64,000 nt of DNA from JBGCEZ01 sp045106735 (GTDB lineage Bacteria > Planctomycetota > Phycisphaerae > Phycisphaerales > SM1A02). The stretch is taken from NCBI GenBank assembly GCA_045106735.1, contig JBGCEZ010000040.1, positions 55,172 through 119,171 of the forward strand, given 5' to 3'. A program made the position numbers and the translations under genes. This document shows positions 19,401-28,196 of this stretch, one piece after another; the stretch's first letter is position 1, and each line of letters opens with the position of its first letter. Under the pieces are notes generated by a model, which saw only the letters and a list, made by a program, of their open reading frames with translations, did not search any database and was not told the origin of the DNA.

Positions 19401-20230
19401 ACGTCATCACGTCCGTCGATGGACGTGACTTCGGTCCCACGGACACCGTGGCCAGCCTGCTCCGCGGCCGCGTCGGCGACGAAACGGTCATCGGCGTGCG
19501 GCGCACGATGGAGATCGACGGCGACGAACAGACCATGGACCTGGAACTGTTGATGGTGCCGACCAGTGGTGGCGCGATCAACGGCCTGGCCTACCGGGCC
19601 TGGGTCCAGCGCAACAAGGATCTGGTCCACGAATGGTCGGACGGCCGGCTCGGCTACATCCACATGCAGGGCATGAACCAGCCTTCGCTCGACATCTTCG
19701 AGCGGGATCTGTTCGCCGCGGCCGACGGCCGGGATGGCCTGCTGCTGGACGTGCGCAACAACGGCGGTGGCTGGACCACCGACCGCGTGCTCTCGTCCAT
19801 CATGGTGCAGTCGCACTCCTATACCGTCCCCCGCGGGGCGGACTGGGAGGTCAAGGGCCACTACCCGCAGGACCGCCTCTTCATCCAGCGCTACGGCATG
19901 CCCATGAACCTGCTGTGCAATGAGAAGAGCTACTCCAACGCCGAGATCATCAGCCACGCGTTCAAGACGTTCAACCGCGGCACCCTCGTCGGCATGCCGA
20001 CCCACGGCAGCGTGATCTCGACCGGCGGGTTCGGCCTGATCGACGGCACGAGCGTTCGCCTGCCTTTCCGCGGCTGGTTCGTGGACGACGGAACGGATCG
20101 CGACATGGAGCTCAACGGCGCGGTGCCCGACTTGATCGTGCCGCAGACGCCGGAGGCCGAGGTCGCCGGCGACGACGAGCAGCTTCGCGCCGCCGTCACC
20201 GATCTGCTGGAACGGATGGACGACGACTGA
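16424..20230 (+). CDS. Tricorn-type protease with inserted domain
   Basis: A 1268-residue secreted peptidase of the tricorn family, which trims peptides. Signal peptide at 1-26 (LGVALLASAAVAQ). WD40-like propeller repeats with SPDG motifs fill much of 30-440 and 590-900; a beta-rich domain (about 444-540, starting TGTWSGRV) flanked by Asp-rich linkers is inserted between. A PDZ domain follows at about 955-1035, then the C-terminal tail-protease core with LDVRNNGGGW and the likely nucleophile Ser1171 in NEKSYSNAEI. GGAG lies seven bases before ATG 16424. A strong terminator follows. Probably a periplasmic or surface peptide-degrading enzyme. Confidence 0.93.
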   Translation: MFESPLSRLVPAGLGVALLASAAVAQEGNVTLPRHPSISPDGSTVVFSWRGDLWSVGTDGGRAMRLTSHPADETRSTWSPDGERIAFNSNRDGYNNIWTMRADGTDLQRVTDLDATATITDWAEVDGEEMILFSGRLDSDVYRDGRPYKVSPDGGPIHHVHGAFGVHPVASPDGERIMFARAGYFDGWERRHYRGAENQDVWIADAAGEDFTRLTEWEGNDGKARWMDDDTVLYLSDRADRSVNLYRRNVGQPETRARKLTDFDGTDIHDWDLSADGSTAVLMSWQDLYVMDMSARRPSAKKIAITAIDDVRDRQTFVAVGRNVSDAALSPDGTMMAMVAYGEVFVREMGADGEARRVTKTHAREGDVVWSPDGLHLYFTSDRDGTDSIYAASVARTRGEVKDAFDRMTGRTVEEDEADDAEGDGDAGGDGDGENAAADADPITGTWSGRVDAPGVGPLDFTMELEGGPDGLVRGTLQTDVASASITGTYNSDTGAISLTFDVDGGMQASFTGTVRNGSLDGTMDFGGEEVPFAANRTAAPDAASDDDDNDASDGDDTAKDDDAKDEDDPALDPKRWRDAIEFTIEPVVKRLSNDRGAAPSPDGKHLLFRGIRGNLHIKDLATGEVSNLTEHWDAGSSGVWSPCSRYIAVTQSDLDFNRDIHIHAVDGSFEPINITRHPDNDGSPSWSADSKLLAFVSERVNEQFDVWMVPLAREFESLAGPDRDAYFERLGKLAKGRKPLKPSAGNDDDADDDAKDDEKNADADEADAPFTVEDLESAYLRLRRITRIEGNESQALLMPGGDKIVFSASGLASGLHSVNWDGSGRTALGGGGRIIGSNLNGSKVVVVSGGQAQTMPPKAGGRETASFSDRILVDLNEQSSQKFLEAARGLGEGFYHPTMHGVNWSRLTREYHDLARGATTASEFNWVANRFIGELNASHMGIRSPSDVATPLREPRGRLGATYTPVDGGFEVVSIMPESPASKGPMALAIGDVITSVDGRDFGPTDTVASLLRGRVGDETVIGVRRTMEIDGDEQTMDLELLMVPTSGGAINGLAYRAWVQRNKDLVHEWSDGRLGYIHMQGMNQPSLDIFERDLFAAADGRDGLLLDVRNNGGGWTTDRVLSSIMVQSHSYTVPRGADWEVKGHYPQDRLFIQRYGMPMNLLCNEKSYSNAEIISHAFKTFNRGTLVGMPTHGSVISTGGFGLIDGTSVRLPFRGWFVDDGTDRDMELNGAVPDLIVPQTPEAEVAGDDEQLRAAVTDLLERMDDD

Positions 20231-20260
20231 GCGCCGACCTTCCAACCCCCTGATTGAACC

Positions 20261-20308
20261 ACCACCGGCTGCGGCGTCCTTTGGGCGCGGCAGCCGGTGG
20301 TCGTTTTT
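20261..20308 (+). terminator. Terminator of the tricorn gene
   Basis: A 12-bp perfect stem (20261-20272 with 20290-20301) is followed by CGTTTTTG. The gap 20309-20674 holds no gene; within it a 15-base sequence ending TTTCGGACGTTG occurs twice (about 20384-20398 and 20430-20444). Confidence 0.9.
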
Positions 20309-20674
20309 GTCGACGGCCAACCTCCTTGCCATGGTGCGCAGCGGCCGCGTGGGCGCCCGGGCATTGCGGTTCGCGGCGGTCGCCCTTTTCGGACGTTGAT
20401 CGAGCGCACGTCGCCCCGTGCGCCCATCACCCTTTCGGACGTTGTCCAGCATGCCGCGCGCGTTTCCGGACCGGGCCCGGCGTTCGCCGAACTCCCGAGC
20501 CCACCTGGATTGACGCCGGCGCCCGCACAGACCGGCGCACTGGCCTTGGACTTGTGGGCCGCGGCTGGCCTGCGGCCGACAACGAGGCATGTTCTTGATT
20601 CCAAGCCTCGCTCGGGCGGTGCCGGCATTCGCCGTCGCCGTTCCCATCCAAGATCCGACCCCCGAGAACGTCCG

Positions 20675-21427
20675 ATGACCATCGCCAGCCGTGCCGCCAT
20701 CTTCACGTCCGCCCTGTTGATCGCCGGCGCCGCCCACGCGGCCCCGGTCCGCATCGATGGTCTCGGCGACTCGACGATCCTCAATGCCGGACAGTTCTCC
20801 GGGGTCGGGCTCAGCACCGCCGACAGCGCGGTGCTTCGCAACAACCCGCTGCGTGGCATCCACGCCCAACTGCAGGCCGACGGCATCGACACCAACGGTG
20901 TGGTGACGCTTCTGGCCGCCGAGGTCGATTCGACCGGCGATGGCCTCAACGACAGCCTCGGGTTCTTTGCCCTGGTCGACGAAGAGACCGAGAGCGGCAA
21001 GTTCCGCGGCTTCAACGCCCGCCTTGGCTTCATGAGCTGGGTCGACGGCGACGCGGACTTCCTGGTCAACGATCCGGGCGAGAAGCTCGGCATCCGCGGG
21101 GGCGATGATCCGCTCGCCCTCGGTCGTTTCGACTGGGACAAGCGCGAGAAGGGCGACGCGTTCGGCTGGACCGATCTGGAAGTCGGCGAGTCGGGCGACA
21201 TGCACTTCTGGCAAGCCGGCCACCGCGCGGGCATCGAGGGATTCCAGTTCCTCACGTGGACGGCCGAAGGCTGGGACGTCGCCCTGACCGGCGACTTCAA
21301 CCCCGGCGGCTACTGCCAGCCCGACCACTTCGGGTTCCAGTTCGCCATCGTGCCGATCCCGGGTGCGGTGTGGATGGGCTTCGCCGGCCTCGCCGCGGTG
21401 GGTGCGGCCCGCCGACGGATGGCGTAA
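20675..21427 (+). CDS. PEP-CTERM-type surface protein
   Basis: A 250-residue exported protein. It has a signal peptide (MTIASRAAIFTSALLIAGAAHA), a beta-rich globular middle of no known family, and a C-terminal sorting signal: VPIPGA, a hydrophobic helix and ARRRMA. This triad is the tag recognised by exosortases, with the planctomycete-style PIPG in place of PEP. The protein should be cut and anchored or released at the surface. It has its own terminator, and the long upstream gap suggests its own promoter. Function unknown. Confidence 0.85.
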   Translation: MTIASRAAIFTSALLIAGAAHAAPVRIDGLGDSTILNAGQFSGVGLSTADSAVLRNNPLRGIHAQLQADGIDTNGVVTLLAAEVDSTGDGLNDSLGFFALVDEETESGKFRGFNARLGFMSWVDGDADFLVNDPGEKLGIRGGDDPLALGRFDWDKREKGDAFGWTDLEVGESGDMHFWQAGHRAGIEGFQFLTWTAEGWDVALTGDFNPGGYCQPDHFGFQFAIVPIPGAVWMGFAGLAAVGAARRRMA

Positions 21428-21493
21428 ACGCCGATCGAGGGCCCCCGCCCATCGCTGATGGTGGGCGACGTCAATCAGTTGCGCAGACTTCGC

Positions 21494-21530
21494 GCCTGTC
21501 CCGCGGCCAACGCTCCGCGGGACAGGCTTT
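21494..21530 (+). terminator. Terminator of the PEP-CTERM gene
   Basis: A 13-bp perfect stem (21494-21506 with 21515-21527) and an 8-base loop followed by TTTTCG, 65 bases after the stop. Confidence 0.9.
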
Positions 21531-21684
21531 TCGTTGCGCGGGTTCGGCCGACATGGCTGCTCCAGCGCTCGCGCCTCATTCGACTCCCTCATCCGGTCGA
21601 TGTTCCCGGGACACCACGGAGCTTCCGACGCCGCATTCGACCGCGCCGCCGCTCGAGTTCCGCCCCGCCTCGAGGAGCCAGCGC

Positions 21685-23331
21685 ATGTCCCAGGTCCAAG
21701 ATCCCCGACTGACCGGCCGAGTGCTCTGCGCTGCGGCGACCGCACCCGCCCTGGCCGGCATGCTCCTGACCGGGGCCCAACCGCTCTGGATCGTTGGGGC
21801 GGCGTTTGGCAGTGCCGCGGCCGCATGGGTCATCGGCGGACGCCTGACATCGGCGGCCTCGCATGTCCTCGCCGAACTCGTCGCCGAACGCCCTCGCTTC
21901 AGCGACGGCCCCGACGTGACCAGCAAGGCCATCGCCGAGCGGCTGAATCGCCGGCTGGAATCCGACGCCCAAGAAGCATCCGCCGCCTGTACGAAGGCCG
22001 ACGAAGTCCAACGGGTCGCCATGGCCGTCACCAACGATGTGCGATCCCTGGTCGAGAACACCACCGAAGAGTCCGCGAGCTTGCTCGTCGTTCGCCGGCT
22101 GATCGGCGAACTCACCGAGTGCACCAGCGGGAACCGGGCGCTCGCGGCTGAAGCGTCGAGCATCTCGTCCTCGAGCCGTTCCGTCGCCGACCAGGCGCAG
22201 TCCGACCGGGATGAACTGGTCAGGGCGATGGGGGAAATTGAATCATCGAGCGGCGAGATCACCAAGATCATCGCGGTCATCGACGAGATCGCGTTCCAAA
22301 CGAACTTGCTGGCCCTCAACGCCGCGGTTGAAGCGGCCCGTGCGGGCGAAGCCGGCAAGGGATTCGCGGTCGTGGCCGAAGAAGTTCGCAATCTTGCCGC
22401 CCGTTGCGCTGAAGCCGCCCGCAATACCGGCGGCATGATCGATGCCTCCACCGACCGGGCCCGCAAGGGCGTGGCGGTGGCGAATCGGGTGGAGACCGCG
22501 CTGCGCACGATCGCCGGCGACACCGTCAAGGTCAACGAGCTCCTCGGCGACATCTCCGATCACTGCCACGCCCAGACCGATCACTTGGCGGAACTCAGCT
22601 CGTCCACCGCTTCACTCGAATCGATCAATGAGCGGAATCGATCGTCGACGCAGTCGATGGTGGATCACGACCGAGAGATCCAGGCGACCGGCGACGGGCG
22701 TCCGTCCCGAAATGCCGCCCCACTTTCGGCCGCCGATTCGCCATCGTGGCGGACGCCGTACAGCCCATCCGCATCGCCGGCCGCCTACCGGGCCGGAGCT
22801 GAGTCTGGGGCCGGGGCCGGGGGCGGGGCTGGGGCCGGCGGCGGACCTGGAGCTGGTGCGAGCCGCGGATACGGCGACGGCCGCCGGTTGAGCACTCGCG
22901 CGGCGGGCCATGGCGCGTCGCGCGTCACATCTTCGTCGGCCGAGCTGCACGCCCCGACCTCACTGAAGCGGCCGACGCCCGGCGGCGGCAGCGAGTCGAT
23001 CCCGATCACCGCGGCGAGCGGCCGGGCGTGGGATCCGCCGGTCGCCGCTCGCCCGGCGACGGGTGGCTCGGCGACGGATGGCTTGACGACGGATGGCCTG
23101 ACGACGGGTGGCCTGACCGCGGGCCCCGGCGGTCGCACGCCGGGGAGCACGTCCGGTGGCACCACGGCGCGTTCGACCACCACCCGTGACGTCGCCGCGG
23201 GGGTTGCCGGATCGGCATCGAAGAACCCGCAGGCGGCCGCACCCCGGGCCGCCCCACCGGTGGCTTCGGCTCCACGCCCCGCCCCGGACTTTGCCGACGA
23301 GCTGGACGAAGACCTCGACATCGAATTCTGA
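21685..23331 (+). CDS. Chemoreceptor-like protein with long disordered tail
   Basis: A 548-residue protein with one hydrophobic N-terminal region (about 13-50, probably a helical hairpin in the membrane), a coiled-coil stretch and a complete receptor signalling tip (IDEIAFQTNLLALNAAVEAA near 199-220). There is no periplasmic sensor and no clear HAMP domain. After about residue 335 the chain becomes low-complexity (Gly/Ala, Ser/Thr, repeats of TDGLT) and ends in the acidic DFADELDEDLDIEF. GAGGAG precedes ATG 21685. It may sense internal signals or interact through its tail. No che genes are nearby. Confidence 0.85.
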   Translation: MSQVQDPRLTGRVLCAAATAPALAGMLLTGAQPLWIVGAAFGSAAAAWVIGGRLTSAASHVLAELVAERPRFSDGPDVTSKAIAERLNRRLESDAQEASAACTKADEVQRVAMAVTNDVRSLVENTTEESASLLVVRRLIGELTECTSGNRALAAEASSISSSSRSVADQAQSDRDELVRAMGEIESSSGEITKIIAVIDEIAFQTNLLALNAAVEAARAGEAGKGFAVVAEEVRNLAARCAEAARNTGGMIDASTDRARKGVAVANRVETALRTIAGDTVKVNELLGDISDHCHAQTDHLAELSSSTASLESINERNRSSTQSMVDHDREIQATGDGRPSRNAAPLSAADSPSWRTPYSPSASPAAYRAGAESGAGAGGGAGAGGGPGAGASRGYGDGRRLSTRAAGHGASRVTSSSAELHAPTSLKRPTPGGGSESIPITAASGRAWDPPVAARPATGGSATDGLTTDGLTTGGLTAGPGGRTPGSTSGGTTARSTTTRDVAAGVAGSASKNPQAAAPRAAPPVASAPRPAPDFADELDEDLDIEF

Positions 23332-23372
23332 TTCGCCGGCGGCGGAAGCGGCGGCGGCGCGCCGGATGCGCG

Positions 23373-24791
23373 TCAGCCAGTGCCCGTTGCCCGCGGGCGT
23401 GCCTTGGCTTTCGCCTTGGCCTTGGCTTTGGCCTTGGGCTTGGGCGGGCTTGCCGGGGCTGAGGGAGCGTCGTCGGCGGCATCTGCATCGGCCGCGTCGC
23501 CCACCACATCCTTCGCATCCGCCGCACCCGACACATCGGTCGCCGGGGCCGAAGCCGCAGCGGTGTCGACGTCGCCGTACGCCACGCTTCCTTCGTCGTC
23601 GGCGTCGTCGGCCACCGCGCCACCGATGGCCAGTGGCCACGCGTCCATGGCGTCTTCCAGGCTGCGGGCTTCATCGGACACCGAGTCGTAGATGCTGGCC
23701 AGCAGGCCGACGAGCGGGAACTTGCCGCCCAGGGGCGAGCCGCCCAGACGCCGCAGCAAGGCGTGATCGGTGGAACCGGCGGACGCGCTGGCGGCCAGAT
23801 CGATCCGTCCGGCGCCCGGACGCCAGAAGTCGCGGACGCTCTCGGCCAACGGTGCCGGTTCTTCGCGGGCCTGCGGCACATCCGGTTCCGGGTGGGCCGA
23901 CACGAGTCCACGCGATTCCATCGCCCGAATCTGGCGCAGGCGATCGAGCAGGCGATCGGCGGGCATCTCCCGCATGGCCAAGGCCAGCAGCGGATTCTCT
24001 TCGAGCCGTTCGGCCACGAGCATGCCGACGGCGAGGACGTGCCGGCAGCCGGGGAAACGCTCGCAGTCGCAGCTGAGTTCGAGCTCCGTGGGCAGCAGCG
24101 TCAGGCCGAGCCGGGCGAGCATTTCGTCGAGCTGTTCGGGCAGGCGATCGTCGAGCAGTGCGGCCAGCGTGGCCGCCTCGGACGCCATCGCCCCCGCGAC
24201 CGCGTCGCGCCGGTCCTGCGACCAGGCATCGATCCGCATGGTCACGCGGTAACCACGGGCCCGGTGGCCCTGTACCTTCGAAACGGGACCGCCAGGCGGC
24301 ATCTCCAACGTGACGGTCTGCCCGGCCCGGGCGTACTTGAAACCCTCGGCCGCTTCGACCGGGTCGGTGACCTGGCGCTCGACCAAGCTCAACATCCGCA
24401 TGGCCAGATCGCTGGTGATCCGTGGCGCTTCTCGGCCGCGAAGTTTCAGACCGTGGCGCACGCGCCGCGGGGGCCGAATGATCTCCGGCGCGGTCGATCC
24501 GCCCGGAGGCGGCGCCCCCGGATGTTCACCGCCCGCCGCCGGGGCTTCGCCGGATGCCGGCGCTTCGCCGGTGCCATCCGCCGCAGGTGCGGGCGCGGGC
24601 GCGGGCGCCGCGTTCCCGTCCGTGGACGCCGCGGAATCGGCGGCCGGAGTGGACGAACCGTCGGCCGGGGTGGCCGGCGTGGACGCCGAATCTGCGGGCG
24701 CCGCATCGCTGGGGCTCGCGGCCTTGGCCGCCGGCTCGGCGGGCGCCGAATCCTCGGGGATTCCATCCTGGGGCGTGGGTTCGGTGCTCAC
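23373..24791 (-). CDS. SWIM zinc-finger protein
   Basis: A 472-residue protein starting at GTG 24791, which overlaps the SNF2 stop by four bases (GTGA). The first 100 residues are Ala/Pro/Ser-rich and disordered. The SWIM motif is LSCDCERFPGCRH (about 252-266), pattern C-x-C-x(n)-C-x-H. The C-terminus ends in alternating Lys-Ala (PKAKAKAKAK), a basic tail suited to nucleic acid contact. SWIM proteins are recurrent partners of bacterial SNF2 ATPases, and the coupling here supports a joint complex on DNA or nucleoprotein. Confidence 0.88.
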   Translation of the reverse strand: MSTEPTPQDGIPEDSAPAEPAAKAASPSDAAPADSASTPATPADGSSTPAADSAASTDGNAAPAPAPAPAADGTGEAPASGEAPAAGGEHPGAPPPGGSTAPEIIRPPRRVRHGLKLRGREAPRITSDLAMRMLSLVERQVTDPVEAAEGFKYARAGQTVTLEMPPGGPVSKVQGHRARGYRVTMRIDAWSQDRRDAVAGAMASEAATLAALLDDRLPEQLDEMLARLGLTLLPTELELSCDCERFPGCRHVLAVGMLVAERLEENPLLALAMREMPADRLLDRLRQIRAMESRGLVSAHPEPDVPQAREEPAPLAESVRDFWRPGAGRIDLAASASAGSTDHALLRRLGGSPLGGKFPLVGLLASIYDSVSDEARSLEDAMDAWPLAIGGAVADDADDEGSVAYGDVDTAAASAPATDVSGAADAKDVVGDAADADAADDAPSAPASPPKPKAKAKAKAKAKARPRATGTG

Positions 24792-27700
24792 GGCCCGTCC
24801 TCCACCGATCCATTGCGAAGCATCAGCAGGTCGCGGAGCTGCATCGTCGACAATTCAGTCAGCCAGTCTTCCCCGGCTCCGATGATGTTCTCGGCCAGTT
24901 CGGTCTTGCGTTCGATCATGCGGTCGATGCGTTCCTCGAGCGTGCCTTCGCAGATGAACTTGTGCACCTGCACGGTTCGGGTCTGACCGATACGGAAGGC
25001 ACGGTCGGTCGCCTGATTCTCGACGGCCGGATTCCACCAACGGTCGAAGTGGAAGACGTGGTTGGCCTTCGTGAGGTTGAGGCCGATACCGCCGGCCCGG
25101 AGGCTCAAGACGAAAATCGGCGGCGCCCCATGTTCGGCCTGGAAGCGGTCGACCATCTCTTGACGCTTGCCGGCCGGCGTGCCGCCGTGCAGGAACAGCA
25201 CTTCGGTGTCGAGTTCGTGTCGCAACATCGACACGAGCATGTCGCCCATACGGCGGAACTGCGTGAACACGAGGGCGCTGTCGCCGGCGGCCACCAGTTC
25301 TTCCATCATCGAGAGAATGCGCTGGCACTTGCCGCTGCGGGCCACGATCTCGCCCGGCGGCGGCATGCTCGTGGCCGTCGCTCCGACCTGGGCCGGGTGG
25401 TTGCAGATCTGCTTGAGCTTGACGAGCGTGGCCAACACGAGCCCGCGACGCTTGATGCCCTCGGCGCGGCCGACCTCGCCGAGCATGTCGTCCACGGCCT
25501 GTTCGTAGGCCTTGGCTTGCTCGGGCGTAAGGACGGCGTACTCGCGCGTCGTGACGCAATCGGGGAGGTCATCGATGACCGTGGGATCGGTCTTCACGCG
25601 GCGCAGGATGAACGGCCGCACAAGCGTGCGGAGTTGTTCGGCCTTTCGGCGGTCGCGGTGACGCTCAATGGGCAGCGCGAATTGCCGACGGAAGTCGCCT
25701 TGTGGCCCGAGGTAACCGGGGTTGCAGAACTCCATGATCGACCAGAGTTCGCTCAACCGGTTCTCAACCGGCGTACCGGTCAGGGCGATCCGGCGCGTCG
25801 TGCGAAGGCCGCGAATCGTTGCCGTCTGCTTGGTCGGCGGGTTCTTGATGTACTGCGCTTCGTCCAACACCACGCGGTGCAGCTCGATCTGCATCAACGT
25901 GTCGCGGTCGCGGCTGATGAGCGTGTACGTCGTGATGACGACGTCCGACTCAACGGCGATCTCGAGGAATCGGTCGCCGAGCGGGCGATCCGGACCGTGC
26001 TGAATGTGCACACGGAGCGCCGGGGCGAAACGCTTGATTTCGCGGCGCCAGTTGCTGACCACACTGGTTGGCACGATGAGCAGCGTGGGCCCGGGCGAAT
26101 GGCCGAGACGCTCGCGTTCGTGCTGCAACAGCGCGATGAGCTGAATCGTCTTGCCGAGACCCATGTCGTCGGCCAAGCATCCGCCGAGTCCGAGACGATC
26201 GAGGAACGCCATCCAGCTCAGCCCGGCCGCCTGGTACGGACGCAGCTCACCAAGGAATCCCTTGGGTTGTTCGAGGCTGGGCATGCGGCTCGTATCGACC
26301 GTGCCCTCAAGCAGGTCGGCGATCCAGCCGCTCGCGTCGATGCCTTGCACCGGCAGACCGCTGCCGCCGCCACCGAGCAAACGCACCGCTTCGAGCAAAC
26401 TCATTTCGCCTTCGCCGCCGGCTTCGAGCGTGCGTTGGGCTTCTTCGACTTCTTCCCGCCGCAGTTCAACCCAGCGGCCACGCAGACGAACGAGCGACGT
26501 GTCGCCGCCCGACCGATCGGCCAAGGCTTGCACGTCTTCGGCCGTGAGGACGCGATCGCCGATGGCGATCCGCCAACGGAAGTGCACCAACGAAGACAGG
26601 CCAAGTTCGGGCTGCGTTTCGCCGCCGCCGACGCTGCCACCGGAGGGCATGATTTCCAGCCGGGCGGTGAGTCGGGCCGATTCGCTCCCCCACCAGTCCG
26701 GTCCGCGGACCTCGATGCCAGATTCCCGGAGCAACGAGGCGTAGTCGGCCAGCAGCTTGTGGGCCGATGCCGTGTCGAGGCTCAAGGCCGACGGGTGCGT
26801 TTCGGAAAGCAGGGCTTCGAGCGGCGTGAAGACGCGGGCGGCACGGCCGAGCTCGGCCACCAGCACCTCTTCCGGGTGACGCTCGCCGGCGCCGAGCAGG
26901 GCCGCAGCCTCGCCGGGATCGTTCCACAGTCGTTCGGCTTCGATTTCGGCGTCGTCGGTGGCCAATGCGCACTCGAGGCGCCAGACCGCGGACTCGTCCG
27001 ACGGGGCGAGGTCTTCGGGCAGTTCGCCCGGCGGCTCCAACAACTGGAGCACCAACCGCAGCCCACCGGAAGACGACGGCGGCGTCAGGACGCCAAGCCA
27101 GTCGGAGATGCCGCGAATGAGCTCGACGGCGTCTTCGTCCTGGCGCGGGACGTCGGCGTCATCGTGCAGGAGTCCACTGAGCCAGGCCACGTGGGGATCC
27201 TCGCCCACGTCGCGGCCATCAAGGGCATCGGCGTAGTCGTCACGGATCAGCACCTGGCGGACGCGGGCATCGATCATCACCCGCAGGGCGTCATCGAGGA
27301 TGGTCCACGGCCGGCCGCCCGAGCGATCCATGATGGCCCGGACCAACGGCGGCATGGCGGCAACGAGGAACCCGGCGCGGTCGCGGGCGGAGTCGTCGTG
27401 CAGCCACGGCTGCCAAATGGCCCGCGGCGGCGTACCGGGACGTTGCTCGATGGAAGGAATGAAGCGTTGGGCAGCCAGCAGGTCTTGGGCCAGCCGGGCG
27501 ATCGCGAACCACCAGGGCAACGACGAACCGAGCACCACGCCGGCCTCATCCGTCCGGTCCTCGATCGATTCGAGTCGCAGAATGACGTCGATGGCCAGGT
27601 GATCCTCAACCGCGACGGCCGGGACGTCGACCGGACGGATCGTGTCGGGATCCGGCGCGTCCCCACCGCGGAGGGCGAGGAGCCGATCGCTGGGCCCCGC

Positions 27701-28054
27701 GTGTTCACCGGTGCACGGCAAGCGGAGCCGCGCGCTGACGGTCTCCATGTGAAGCGATCCGAGCGGCGGATCGAGCAGTCCCGCGAGGGCCGCGCGCACT
27801 TCGTCGGCCGGCGCTGCGAATCCATGGATCGCCCCGGGTTCCGTCTCCACCGCCACCGTCGGCCGGACCGCGATGGCCGAGCCACCGCCGTCTTCGCCGG
27901 CGAGAACAGCGTCCGCGCTTTCCGCGTCCGGAAGTTCGACGTCGTCGACCACGACATCATCGGTATCGATGATGGTCGGAGCCGGCGCTCGGGAGACGTC
28001 TTCGGCCCAAAAGCAGAGACGACCCTCGACCCAGTTGGCGTGCAAAATCAGCAT
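24788..28054 (-). CDS. SNF2-family DEAD-like ATPase
   Basis: A 1088-residue Swi2/Snf2-type DNA translocase. The N-terminal half is the helicase-associated region typical of bacterial members; the ATPase half has Walker A in DDMGLGKT (about 628), DEAQ in VLDEAQYIKN (about 728), and the C-terminal RecA lobe with FDRWWNPAVENQATDRAFRI and the RIGQ motif. The start is taken at ATG 28054 (MLILHANW), where homologues begin; a GTG 19 codons upstream is possible. It is transcribed with, and overlaps, the SWIM gene. Likely remodels or strips protein from DNA, perhaps in repair or transcription recycling. Confidence 0.93.
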   Translation of the reverse strand: MLILHANWVEGRLCFWAEDVSRAPAPTIIDTDDVVVDDVELPDAESADAVLAGEDGGGSAIAVRPTVAVETEPGAIHGFAAPADEVRAALAGLLDPPLGSLHMETVSARLRLPCTGEHAGPSDRLLALRGGDAPDPDTIRPVDVPAVAVEDHLAIDVILRLESIEDRTDEAGVVLGSSLPWWFAIARLAQDLLAAQRFIPSIEQRPGTPPRAIWQPWLHDDSARDRAGFLVAAMPPLVRAIMDRSGGRPWTILDDALRVMIDARVRQVLIRDDYADALDGRDVGEDPHVAWLSGLLHDDADVPRQDEDAVELIRGISDWLGVLTPPSSSGGLRLVLQLLEPPGELPEDLAPSDESAVWRLECALATDDAEIEAERLWNDPGEAAALLGAGERHPEEVLVAELGRAARVFTPLEALLSETHPSALSLDTASAHKLLADYASLLRESGIEVRGPDWWGSESARLTARLEIMPSGGSVGGGETQPELGLSSLVHFRWRIAIGDRVLTAEDVQALADRSGGDTSLVRLRGRWVELRREEVEEAQRTLEAGGEGEMSLLEAVRLLGGGGSGLPVQGIDASGWIADLLEGTVDTSRMPSLEQPKGFLGELRPYQAAGLSWMAFLDRLGLGGCLADDMGLGKTIQLIALLQHERERLGHSPGPTLLIVPTSVVSNWRREIKRFAPALRVHIQHGPDRPLGDRFLEIAVESDVVITTYTLISRDRDTLMQIELHRVVLDEAQYIKNPPTKQTATIRGLRTTRRIALTGTPVENRLSELWSIMEFCNPGYLGPQGDFRRQFALPIERHRDRRKAEQLRTLVRPFILRRVKTDPTVIDDLPDCVTTREYAVLTPEQAKAYEQAVDDMLGEVGRAEGIKRRGLVLATLVKLKQICNHPAQVGATATSMPPPGEIVARSGKCQRILSMMEELVAAGDSALVFTQFRRMGDMLVSMLRHELDTEVLFLHGGTPAGKRQEMVDRFQAEHGAPPIFVLSLRAGGIGLNLTKANHVFHFDRWWNPAVENQATDRAFRIGQTRTVQVHKFICEGTLEERIDRMIERKTELAENIIGAGEDWLTELSTMQLRDLLMLRNGSVEDGP

Positions 28055-28124
28055 GGATTCGACGACGGACTTCCTTCCCTGGACCCGCGTTCGCCGGAGG
28101 CGACGCTTCACGATTCGGGCACAT

Positions 28125-28196
28125 GACCGCGCTGGGGCTCGAACCCAGGACCTACCGCTTAAAAGGCGGTTGCTCTACCGACTGAGCTACGCGGTC
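28125..28196 (-). tRNA. tRNA-Lys (TTT)
   Basis: A complete 72-base cloverleaf: acceptor GACCGCG/CGCGGTC, D-stem GCTC/GAGC, anticodon loop CTTTTAA (anticodon TTT), T-arm CTGGG-TTCGAGC-CCCAG. No encoded CCA. It lies 70 bases ahead of the SNF2 gene on the same strand. Confidence 0.96.

Noticed and set aside
17303..21826. Long minus-strand frames opposite the tricorn and PEP-CTERM genes
   Set aside because: Mirror frames of clear coding genes; the translated text lacks any motif.
24554..28126. Plus-strand frame of 1190 residues opposite the SNF2 gene
   Set aside because: Antisense shadow of a well-supported helicase; no homology and no ribosome site.
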